Source of the DNA: Gnetum montanum
Taxonomy: Eukaryota > Streptophyta > Gnetopsida > Gnetales > Gnetaceae
Length of the DNA: 64,000 bases
Direction of reading: 5' to 3'
NCBI GenBank assembly: GCA_015680685.1
Contig: MNCI01015670.1
Location: 909,916-973,915 of the forward strand
The notes under the pieces are model-generated. The model was not told the origin of the DNA, did no database searches, and saw nothing but the letters and a program-made list of their open reading frames with translations. Position numbers and translations under genes: made by a program. Positions 36,780 through 47,520 of the stretch are shown here, piece by piece (within the stretch, counting starts at the first letter, position 1; the number at the start of each line of letters is the position of its first letter).

Positions 36780-39644
36780 ATTGGACAACGCATTCCTTGA
36801 TGTTGTAAATTATTGGAGAAGATCAAATGGTCCTAGGCGATGGTGGTTCCTAAGGCTTAGAGGGACCTTCATGGGCTTCATGCATGGGTGCTTAAGGTGG
36901 TTGTAACTATCCTACCACTACTGTGATTACAAGTGAGAGGAAAGAAGCATCCATCAGTGCTTTCATTTCCTCCTTCTTACTTTTGGGATCATGCACCATC
37001 CACGTAGCTTCTTCAATGTGGATTGGAATGGACACATCCCAAGCACATGAGATTGCTAGAAATAACTCCTTTGCATTGATGAACTAGGAAATGAACTATT
37101 TGCATTCAATGTCAAATGCCCTGACTATGTTCTTCAGCTCCTAGTAGTTATTCATCCATGTGGCTAGGTTCTTAGCGATAGATCGTTGATCTCTAAATCA
37201 TCCTCTGAGAAATTTAAGTTTACCATTAGTACTCACAAGCTTCTACTTGGCATCCTTATGGTGCTTGAAATCTACCTCGTATAAGAGATATTAGCTAGCC
37301 ACTTGTTTTTATAATTCTGATCATATTCATCGAGTAGTTAGCATTTTTAGGTTTGCATAATTAAGATTGGCCAACTCCATGTACTCTATCATCTCCTTGA
37401 TTTGCAACTCCTTCAAGTAAATCTCTACTTTGTTGTAGGCGTCAATCCCATCAAGGATGGGTTGCCACATCTCTCTTCGTTACGAGAGTTGCTAGAGTGA
37501 TTCATTCATCTTTGCCTTCACCATTTGGAAATTATTTTCATTCACTTCCTTTAGCAAGACAACCTAGTCATTGTAGTGATTTTTCACTATTTGAAATTTG
37601 AGTGCTTTATTCTCCTAGGTAGCAATCTAGATGGTAGAATTTTGACACAAGGTGTATACCTCCTCCATTGAAAGGTTGTAGTTTTCCATAGTCAATTTCC
37701 TTAGTTCAGTGTTTGCCCTAGAAAGCTACTCCTACTGTTGATGAATGAATTCTTGCATTGATCTTTTTAGCATCAACATTTCATAGGTGATAATTCTAGG
37801 TGGTCAATGTTTCATTTTCCTAGTGCATCTGATTCACATTCTTTTGGATTGAGTACATTTTAGCTTCATCCCTCTTAGCCTTCTAAAATCATTATTGAAG
37901 CTATTTGATAGCTTCATCCCTTGTCATTGTTGGGTTGAGGATTGCTTGATCTACAAGTCAGGCATGAAGTTCAGCAACCTTCATGGCTAAGCATTGATTT
38001 TATTCTTGAGCCATTTCTAGTTACCCCTCCAAGATAATACATTTACCCCTTGCATTTAGTAACTTTGACTAGGTTGCAGTGATGTTCTCTAGAATATCAA
38101 AGATGTCTGGAGTTGATTATCCCTTTCCTACTAGTTGTTCCAACAAATTTTCATGTTGGGCTATGTTCAATTTTCCACTGACCATGCCTGCAGACATCTG
38201 CACATCTTGAAGTGTAGAAATGTCTATTATAAATTTTGTAGGTTCATTCAATGCTTCTGCTACATGGTTAGCAACCACTTCTACCACTATCTCCTACCCT
38301 TGGTACTGCATCACCAAGATAGTTGCCTCTACACCTTCCTCCTACCACACCAAGAAAGTGGTAGCATTCCCAAATATTTCTAGGAATAGATGATGTGTTG
38401 CTAGTGACACTGTTACCTATCAAGCATTAGAATCCAACCTTGAAGGTAGCTGCATTCATTGGGAAGAGAAAACTAGACCATCGCTTTCTATCTAGCTAAT
38501 TGTTCAAGCCACCTCATTAAGGTGACTTATTGTTGGTTAGTACACAGATGGATCTACCCCACTTATTCTTGCTTATTTCTCTTATTCACTCAAGAGGTAT
38601 TCTTAGATTCTCCATAGATGCTCAATGGTTGTGCAAGCCTTCAAAGTTATTTCCTAAGTGGGTGGTGGTGGTAGCAGCTCCTCTAATTGAGTCATCATTA
38701 GCATCTTCTCTTTCATGATCTTGGATCATGAATCCAAAGGAGTATTTCTAAGTGTACCATTAGAGTAGCAAATAATTCATGCTTTTTTGTAAATTTTTTG
38801 GATGAGGCATGGAAAGGGCAGGGTCTTCCTTCCACGTTCGTTTTCTTTGAAATGCTTCTCAATTTTCAAGTATAGTAGTTGTGGAAGGTCAACATGGAAC
38901 TTCCTACTTAGAGTAGTGCATGCTTAGGTAGAGAAGGTAGCTACCTTACTTGGCCTCACTATTGGATTGACGTCATAGGTCATGATCTTGAAATAAATTT
39001 GCTCTACTGGTGTGAGCACACCAAACTCCTTACAGTCTACCCCATAGAAACACTAGGTCCACTCCTTCTTGGACTTAAGGTCACCTTATGTGGATAATTC
39101 TGCTAACTTCATTCTAGTGTAAGGAAACCCAAGTGCCTATGCAATAGCTTCTACCGAGTAGGACACTTGAATGTCCTTGATCTTAATTATGGATCCCAAC
39201 TTTTGATTGTTCTAGAAAAGGTATGTCTCTCCCATGTACCATTCCACACTAGATGTGATGATTGACCACATGGGAGAGGTTTGCAATTGAATCTTGAAAT
39301 CTTGTGGAGCTTTCTCCAAAAATGGCCTAAAGTTTATCTCTTAAAGAATGGATCATTGAATCTCTTGGGGCTTGATGATATCAAGGTAGGCTTGAGTTAA
39401 AGTGACCTCAAGCCCTGGCACAAGACTAAGCACTTCTCTTCATTATGATTTTTTAGTCAACACTGCTTTTTCTAAAATCTATTAGATAGATTCCACTTTG
39501 GGTTTCTCATGAAGAGGTCCTATTGCATGGGTTACCTCTGGTAGTTCTTGGCCTTGTTCTTATTGGCCCCTTCTAGCTCTAGGTTGTTTTTCCCATGGTT
39601 GCAAAGTTTTCTCCATCCTATGGCCATTTTTGTTTAGGTGCCAT
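36780..39644 (-). pseudogene. ORF3 of A2, conserved third gene
   Basis: This is the minus-strand counterpart of A1 ORF3. It starts at the ATG at 39642-39644 (MAPKQKWP). Recognisable shared blocks, in order, are PLHEKPKVESI (A1: PLQEELKVESI); WYMGETYLF; KSKKEW followed by DCKEFGVLTPVEQIYFKIMTYDV; RPSKVATFST; KFHVDLPQLLYLKIEKHFKE; a coiled-coil half; and, near the end, KELFLAISCAWDVSIPIHIEEATWMVHDP with KEEMKALMDA. The alignment needs several shifts and passes many stops, so both copies are dead. Amino-acid conservation with A1 is visible even where bases differ, which suggests past selection. Function unknown; see the A1 entry. Confidence 0.75.
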
Positions 39645-40082
39645 CTATAATCATAATAAGATCATGGATTAGCAATCATTGTGTAACCTTAAAACAATTG
39701 TGATACCTTATCTCTTAAGGATGATTACACTTTGGCTAAGTTGTAATTATGACTAATTTAATTATTCCAATTATCATTTTATTTATGTATTATCATTAAT
39801 AAACCATCTTGGAGGTTATTGGAAGGGTTAACTATTGAAAATGTTAATGTTTATATGTTAAAGTTATTAACCTTTGGGGGAGTTAGAAAAATTTTCATTA
39901 ATTTTTCATTGGAAATCTTAAGGCTTGCAGCCCCCACAATAAAGATCTTACCTCTGATAAGTGCAGGATTTGGACAAATGATTGGGAAGTTATGATTTTT
40001 GGAAGGTTTAGGGCTTTGAAAATTTTCAAAAACTCCCCTTGTGTTATGAGAAAATGGCAAAAAATTGCAAATCTTCCAATGG

Positions 40083-40192
40083 TATATCTAGGGTTTATGT
40101 GCTACATTGACAAGGCCTAGTCAACTGGGCCTTGTTGACTAGGGGGGATGTGGTGATGGGGCCTCAATGATGCAACAATTGACCACCATAGT
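40083..40192 (-). promoter_or_regulatory. U3-like repeat module before A2 ORF3
   Basis: On the element's strand it reads GTTGCATCATTGAGGCCCC, then CTAGTCAACAAGGCCCAGTTGACTAGGCCTTGTCAATGTAGCACATAAA. The A2 U3 has GTTGCATCAATGAAAC, GGGCCTCATCGACGAGGCC and CCGTCAACATAGTG in the same order ahead of its promoter. A1 has a matching module upstream of its ORF3. About 440 bases separate the module from the ORF3 ATG, similar to A1. Confidence 0.5.
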
Positions 40193-40292
40193 CAAACTTG
40201 CAAAATATGAAGAATTTTTTAGTGAAATTGGTGTCAAATGAAAGCTTAAAAGACCAATAATAGTATGAAAACATGAGAAGAGAGTGTTGAAG

Positions 40293-42145
40293 GTCATTGA
40301 AACACCATAAAATTTCAAGACCCTCATGCCTCACCAGGGTCTTAGAATTTAGGCAAGGACTTCCACAAGTGCAGCATCATGAAAGTTCAGTAGGAAAATG
40401 TAGGCACTAAGGTTAGACTATCCAATCCAGAAAGTTTTCTATCTCCAGAGCTGATAGGCCCGATGGACTCTCCAGCCTGCCCACCTGGACAATTCACCCA
40501 ACTGACAGTCTACTTAGAAACTATGCTAGGAGTTGTCAAAATTGTTTGGGATAAGAAAAGTAGTTCGGAAAGTTTTCTAGTGAATAAGTTTACTATGCTA
40601 CACTACGCTATGTAGTGTAGCAAGCCTCAAAAGACAGTTACTTAAGAGTCCAAGTGTGAATTGATGGAATGATTGCAAAACAAGTTGACTATTCAGTCAA
40701 TGCAAGGTGCTACACTACGTAGCATAGCGAAACATAGCAAAGATGAAGCAGAAAGGCCTGGCTTGCCAAATGATTCCAATAAGAAAGTTACACTTGGAAA
40801 AGACTTGAGCCTCCAAAACTGGTTGCCTTGTTTAGCACCAAGCCTTGAGCAAAAATTCTTGCTAGAGAATGTTAGATTGAACAAAAAAGTAGGATACACT
40901 GGCTGCTATGCTATGCTACGCTACATAGCGTAGCAACAATGCAAAAGTTGCAAGGGAGTTTCAAACATTAGTTCAACAAGTTCAAAGGCTTCCCGACATG
41001 AAAGAAAAAAGTTGCAATTGTTAGCATCACTAAGCCTCAGACAAATGTTTTTAGCTTTAACACAAGTTCTAGTCAAAACCAATGGCTATGCTACGTAGCA
41101 TAGCACAACGTAGCAAGAAACCACTTACACTACACCAATGAACTTGATAGCGTGAGTAACACAACACTAGTATGGAAGCATCAAGATATCTTGAGGTAGT
41201 TCTAGAAATTTTTGACAGCAATCTTCCTCATTCTGGTATCTCCTTGGTGGAATTAGCAATTTCACTCCATTTTGCACACCCCCTAGTTAGCCTCCAAAAC
41301 ATTGTTCCTACGATTGACCCTGCTCATAAGAGCAAGGAAGATGTAGTCTTGTCGTGTAAGCATCATTTTTTTTTGCATTGTTAGCACACTATATCTCGGC
41401 ACATACAATTCCAACGGTATACTCACAATGTAGCCAAGTTCATGTCCAGCATTGCACACCTACATGGTAGGGGCACGTCAACATCTTGTGGGGTCGAGGA
41501 CATGTGGCATCCAGGCCCCATTTCTCACCTCTCCTAACCCTATAAATACCCTGGTAAAAAATTCTCAAAGGGTTGTATTTTCATTCAAATAATTGACATT
41601 TTTACATTGACAAGAGCAGTTTGCATGTTGGCTTTTTGCATTGGCTGGTTGGCTTCTTGATTGACCTCTTAGCAAACAAAGTTGGCTTCTTGTTGTAGTT
41701 GGCTTTTAAGTTGCCTCTCAGATTGCATAGTTGGCATTTTTCTTTAGTTTTTTAGTTAGCTTTGAGAAAACAGTGCATCTCTGGCGTTGCATAACCTATT
41801 GTACACCTTTCAAACAATGCAAAGAATCAAATCCACAACCTTGGGGTGGTGCATTTTCTTACCTGAGTTTGTTTTGATATTTCTTTGTTATTATCGTTGT
41901 TTTGCATTATTTTCTCCATTCTGTATTTATTGATCATCGATTTACCTCATGTGTCTTGCCTTTGAAACAACAATTACATAAGGTTAAGATACATCGAATA
42001 ATTCCTTGTCTGATCGACCAGACTGTTCTAGGTGCTCCGCTTCTATTTTTCTCTAGCATAGCCCTCACATGGCTCTGGGGTTAAATTGTTCACCCGGAAA
42101 CCCCTCAGTGTTCCATCCATTGATGTTTTTAGTCGCTACAGTCAT
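40293..42145 (+). mobile_element. Solo family B LTR inserted in A2
   Basis: The LTR is 40298-42140, flanked by perfect five-base copies of GTCAT at 40293-40297 and 42141-42145. It starts TGAAACACCATAAAAT, matching the start of the B element LTR at 59732, and ends AGTCGCTACA, matching GGTCGGCACA at 61093. A TATAAATA box lies at 41541-41548 after CCTAACC. A2 spacer sequence resumes exactly on both sides. The U3 holds a set of palindromes built on GCTACGTAGC. The insertion is younger than A2. Confidence 0.9.
40597..41104. repeat. Palindrome cluster in the solo B LTR U3
   Basis: Four inverted repeats stand at 40597-40621 (10-base arms around five bases), 40715-40722 (CTACGTAG core), 40915-40934 (9-base arms, two-base loop) and 41085-41104 (perfect 20-base palindrome). 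All use the words GCTAC, TACG and ATAGC. They lie 440-950 bases before the TATA box. Confidence 0.85.
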
Positions 42146-43690
42146 AAATTTTGGGAAAAGGAGAAGAATTGATTTAGTGGATGAATGAAATGAAATATTA
42201 AGGAGCACTGAGCAATATACTCAATGGAAAATGCAAAAGATAGGATTGTAGTGGTGTCAAAGGTAAGGAACCTTAACTAACCAAGCCAAGAGCTATGCAA
42301 GTGGGTCCTCCCCATAGTAGGCCCATTCCCATTTTACCCTTGCATAACCTCAACTAAGGAGTCCATGGGCCCCATAGTCAATTTAATAATCATGACAAGT
42401 TAAGGACCAACCCGAAAGAATCTACTCAAGAATCCCAACACATCAAACTAAGACATAGAGCATAACATAGGACATGATAGTGAGGTGAATTATAGTAGCA
42501 TGGATGGATAATAGAGAAAGTGGAATGGAGTTCTGAATTGAGGTCATAAGAAGTCCCTTGTGGGATTTGTGGTTAAAATGACCCTAGAAGTTTCATCCTC
42601 AATCTAGACCAAAACCATCCACTTTTAGTGACTTCGCATGGCCACTTCAAGATCGATCCATCCACTTGACACACAAGAATGCTTCTACAAAAAGAACCAA
42701 AATTCCAAAAAGAGAGGAAAAAATACATAATAATCAAGAGAGAGGGCCTTAGTTAGAGGGGACCTTCAAACATAGGTTCATGCTATTCAACTCCCATAAC
42801 CATTGCTTGTAGCCTGTTTATTTGTTCAAGGGATGTGATTTGAATTCCCATTGTTCTTTTTTTTTTTTTTTGAAATGGAAACCACACCATGCAAGGACTT
42901 ATTCATGTTGAAGGGATGTGCTTTGAACTCCCATTATTTTTGTTTTATTTTGTTTTTTTTAAATGGGAACCACACCATGCAACAATGTTATTTGACTTCC
43001 TATTAGTGGTTGGTGTGGAACAGTAAGAAGTTCATGAAAACCACTCAAGCACTCAAACAACTAGAAGAGTATAAAGAGTATTAAGTCTCCTTGAAGTCAC
43101 ACCCTTTATCAACCTTTTATTCATTCCTAATTCTGGAACTACCAAGGTCATCAATTAATTAAAAGTTTCTTTAATAGAAAGGACCACAAACTCCTAGAAC
43201 AAGGAAAACCATAGAGTTTATTGAATGGGAAGATGACATGGACTCACTACTTGTTCCATGAAAAATAAACCATGTCAAAGTCATCAAACATGAGAATTCA
43301 AAAATAGAAACTAGACATCGACAATCACAACATTGAACACAAACCATCATTAGTAGATAGCAACAGTGGCACTGTGTCTTGTGGTAATAAAGCACTCTTT
43401 ATTAGAAAAAATAAGAAAATATCACACTTTGACAAGACAAAATGAAATAAAGTAAAATATATAAGAAATTGTAAAATAGTCAAGAAGGTCCAAAGGTACT
43501 AAAGATGGTGTAAAATTAGAAAAACTTAAAAAATCAAGAATTTGTAAAATAAATAATTTGTAAAAATAAAAAATGTGAAAAACAAAAAGTAGAAAAATTG
43601 AGAAGCCAATTTGATGATTAGCACGAATGGCCATTTCCCCCATGACTAAGTTGGAAGGAGGAGATTCAAAAGATAGAATGTGATTATCAA
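42146..43690 (-). other. Spacer between A2 integrase and ORF3
   Basis: Non-coding sequence collinear with A1 18300-19780: both share AGTGAGTCCATGTCATC, the ACTAAGGCCCT word and a TGGGGCC-ACTCCTTAG stretch. It has two poly-T/A runs (about 42857-42872 and 42940-42960), each followed by the same ATGG-AACCACACCATGCAA sequence, a local duplication. Confidence 0.6.
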
Positions 43691-44600
43691 TTTGTTGAGG
43701 TGGTAGTTACACTAGCCTATCTTGGTTCAAGGAAAGGCTTTACTTGTTGAATGTTGACCAACTACTTTTTATTTGTGCTTTCAAGTTTGTAGATTATCAT
43801 GGCCCCATAGGAAAAAAAATTTTCAATTATATAAGGTCCCTTCCACAATGTTTGGAATTTTATCTTTTGGGGTACATGTGTGGGGTTCTAGTAAGGAACC
43901 TTATCTCCTAGTTGAAGTTTGACTTTCTTGATTCTAAGGTCATGACGTTGCTTGTTGAATGCCTTATTCACCTCATTCAAGGATAGGACCACTAATCAAT
44001 TTTCATCTAACATGTTCAGGGTGATTAATCATTCTTTCTATGCTAAACATAGGTCAAGGTTTAGATCACAAGCTGTTGAGAGTTTATAAAGCTCAAATTG
44101 GACTGGAAGCATTGGAAGTTTTCCATACACTAACTCATAGGGAGAATAGCCAATGGGAAGTTTCCAAGTTGAACGATAAGCCCAGAGATCATCATTGAGC
44201 TTTATCCTTGAATCCTTCCTATATTTATTAATGGTTTATGTTAGTATTTTTTTAATCTCCTAATTGGTTGCCTCTGCTTGACCATTGGCTTGGGGGTGGT
44301 AAGGTGTTGTTAATTTAAGTTCTACCCCCAAGCATTGCATTAATTTTCTAAATGTGGCACCTGCAAAATGAGTTTCATTATTAGAAATTAGTGAATGTGG
44401 TACCTCAAACCTATTCACAATATTTTGTGGTATAAGTTTTGCAACAATGTAAGATATACAATTAATAATGGTTGTTGCATCTACCCATTTTGTGCAGTAC
44501 TTAACTGCTACTATAATATATTCCTTCTTGTTGGAAATGGATGTGATGGGACCCATGAAATCAATGCCCCATATGTCAAAAGGCTCCAATGATTAAATCC
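43690..44600 (-). pseudogene. A2 integrase core and C-terminus
   Basis: The open part 44260-44589 starts EPFDIWGIDFMG with the first catalytic D. It continues with KKEYIIVAVKYCTKWVDA, then ISNNETHF with the second D changed to N, TPYHPQANGQAEATN and, after a stop, QEIKKIL with the catalytic E kept. The C-terminal part contains LWAYRSTWKLPIGYSPYELVYGKLP and a DLRIKKVKLQLGDKV block. Wording is Athila/Tat-type. Few stops interrupt it, making it the best-preserved pol segment of family A in the window. Confidence 0.87.
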
Positions 44601-46250
44601 ATTTTTGAGGACCTTCCATGCAAGTGGTCATCCCCCCATCTTGTTGACAATGTTTACAAGGCTTGATGAACTAGTGGACATCCCTAAAGATTATAGACCA
44701 ATAGGATCCTACAATCAATATTTTCATGATCATGTGTCTCCCTACATAGTGGCCTTCGTAAGGGCCTTCATGAGCATCCTAGAGAACATGTAGTTGATCT
44801 TTGTTAAGGACACACCAATGAATCAAACCATCCACACACACCTTGTAAAGGTGTTCATTGATTTCCATGAAGAAATTGTGGCTCCTTCCTAAAATCCATG
44901 TCTTGTGGCATCTCTTAAGTGAGAAGGTATGTGAGGATTCCATTATACCATGTTGCTTTTACAAGCATTTGTTTACTTATTGGTCATGAAAAGAGGAGTT
45001 CGTCTAGAAACTGATCAGAGAGCAGGCTGTCCTCCTCTTTGTTATCTCATCTTAAGTGAGAGAGGTGGTCAGTAACCACATTCTTGATCCCTTTTCGATC
45101 TACCATAGTGATATTGAATTCTTGCAAGATCACCAACCACCATATGACATACAGGCTCACCATCAACTTGTTCATAAGGAAGCAGATTGCACTATGATCC
45201 GTATGCACAAATACTTTGTAACCAAGCACATAGTACCTAAACTTTTCTAGTGCATACACCAATACCATTAGTTCTTTCTCCATGGTGGTTTAATTTAATT
45301 ACACTCCCACAATTCTTTAAATCAAGTAGTGGATGTAGTATGGATGTTTCTTATCATCCATTTGCGTGAACGCTACTCCCAAAGCATAGTTAGATGCATC
45401 TGTCATGATATGAAAGGGTCTAGACTAGTCTGGTGCTTGTATGATTGGTGTTTTTACAACATTCTCCTTTAATTATTGGAATGCATGTTCAAATTCCATA
45501 GTCCAAATAAAAGGTTCATCTTTCTTTGTAAGCTCTACCAACGACTTTGTGATCTTAGAGAAATTCTCTACAAATCATCGATAGTAACCAGTGTGTTCAA
45601 GGAATGATCGGACATCTTTAATGGTCTCTAGTTGGTATGTTATTTCTTGGATGATTATTATTTTTCTAGGTCTACCTCAATCCCTTTCTATGAAATTCAG
45701 TGGCCTAACACAATGCCTTCTTGGACTATGAGATGGCCTTTTTTCCAATTGAACCATAGATTTGTCTCTACACATCTCTTCAGTACTTGCTCAAGTTGAT
45801 CCAAGTCTTGCTCAAAGGTAGCTTAATAGGTAGAAATGTCATCCATGAATACTTCAATACCACTACAAATATTCTATTTAAAGATACTAAGGACCAAGTG
45901 TTGAAAGGTTGCAAGGGCATTGAATAGATCAAATCGCATCTTACAATATGCAAAAGTTCCCCAAGGACTCTTGAATGTTGTCTTGGCCTAGTCTTTTGGT
46001 GCAATTTGGATTTGGTTATAGCCACTATAACCATCCAAGAAACTATAATAACAATGCCTGGATATGGTGTCTAACACTTGATCTAGAAATAGCAAGGGAA
46101 ATTGATTTTTAAATTTTGTCATATTTAACAACCTAAAGTCGATGCAAATCCATCATTTTCCATCCTTCTTTGGTATAATTACAAGTGGGCTAAGCCACTC
46201 ACTATCTACAATTGGATAGATGAACCTTTCCTTGAGGAGTTGCTCTATTT
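44600..46250 (-). pseudogene. A2 reverse transcriptase, RNase H and integrase zinc finger
   Basis: RT is readable from about 46230 down. It includes FLDGYSGYNQI (about 46000-46040), GTFAY, the catalytic FMDDIS (45838-45849), LKRCVETNLWFNWKK and GIVLGH. RNase H follows with a long open part at 45047-45283 (EKELMVLVYALEKFRYYVLGYKVFVHTDHS, then VTDHLSHLR at its end), including the catalytic D of HTDH. Between RNase H and the integrase core lies the region of the integrase zinc finger (about 44600-44990), with HCQQDGG and related remnants. This whole interval is what A1 lacks. Open frames on the plus strand here are shadows. Confidence 0.83.
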
Positions 46251-47520
46251 TCTTCTTGATGATTTGCTTCAATTTTGGGTTCAATTGCCTTTGTGGCTAC
46301 CTTCTAAGCTTCTTGGCTAGGTTGGGGTAGATGCAATGTTAGCATTTCCTTGGATTAATTCTTGTTAGCTTTGGATATAACTAGGCAAAGGATATTGACC
46401 ATTTGATCACCACTTTCAACAACTTTTATTTTTTTTTAGGAGTAAGTTTGGCATTAATTATGACTAGTTTAACATTCTTTTAAAAATGCATACTCTATTT
46501 CGACTGGTAAATTTTTTAGTTCAACAGGCTCCTGCTTTAAGTTATCAAGGATTTCCAACTCTCCCCAACAAGTATCATCATCTTCATTAGAGAGTTTGAA
46601 ATGAACTTGTTCAATTTTTTTCATGCCTTCAACATATGCACAAGTTAGGATCTTAGTTGGTTCCATGCATAATGTGCTACTATTTGAGTCAATGATCAAC
46701 CACTAGGTGCCCTCCTATTTTGTGGTTGCTGCGTATAGACACACCTTTGAATATCAATCTCTTGTTCACACTGATTGAATGCTTTAATGTATGTACTCTT
46801 GATTGACCAAATCTTTTGCATGTAATTGCACCAATTATCACTATACAAAATGCATGGAATACACTTCTCCTTAATTTTCCCTAGCTCATTTTCCTTGGAT
46901 ATTTTTAAAGATAGGTCCCTTATGCCCATTCTTGTGTTACCCATGCTTAATCAAGCTCTTTCCATAATGATGGGGAAGTCATTTTTGTAGTTGTCCACCT
47001 TTATTACCAAAAAATCAGTAGGATAGGACCACACACAAACTATGGTCACAAAGTCTTCTACTAAGCCCAAAGGGACAGTAATTAACTGATCTACTAATTC
47101 TAGATGAATGTTGCTCTTCTTGAGAGGTAGTAGGTTCCAAGCCTTGTACATGTCATGGGAGATGAGGTTAACTTTGGAAACAAAGTCAAGAAGAGCTTTT
47201 CATGGCTCTTATCCAACAATCTAAAGATAAATGAGTGGATTTCTGGGATTAGATATTTTTGTAGGAAAATTTCGAATCTTAATCCAGTCAAAAATAGCAT
47301 GAGTTAGCATTACAGTGTGGATCCTAGGCAACACTTGGTTTGAAGGGCACTCAAAGGAATTTGATGCAAAGATGAGGGTGCTAGAGATGTAGGTGATCAA
47401 CCAGACTAGATTGTGAGTGCTAAAGAGGACTGTTATGTTGGAAGAAAGATCTTTTCCTTGATCAATTATCCAAACCACTTGGTTGAAAAACTGGTTGTGA
47501 TTATACAACCCTTGTAGTAT
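46250..47520 (-). pseudogene. A2 protease and linker
   Basis: Four adjacent open parts cover this region in the same order as A1. They are NPRNPLIYL (about 47221-47260), ALLDFVSKVNLISHDMYKAWNLLPLKK (about 47100-47200, where DFVS replaces the DLGS catalytic motif of A1), LVEDFVTIVCVWSYPTDFLVI with IIMERA (46951-47080), and NTRMGIRDLSLKISKENELGKIKEKC (46696-46944). The catalytic D is kept but the glycine is lost. It would cut the gag-pol precursor. Confidence 0.75.
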
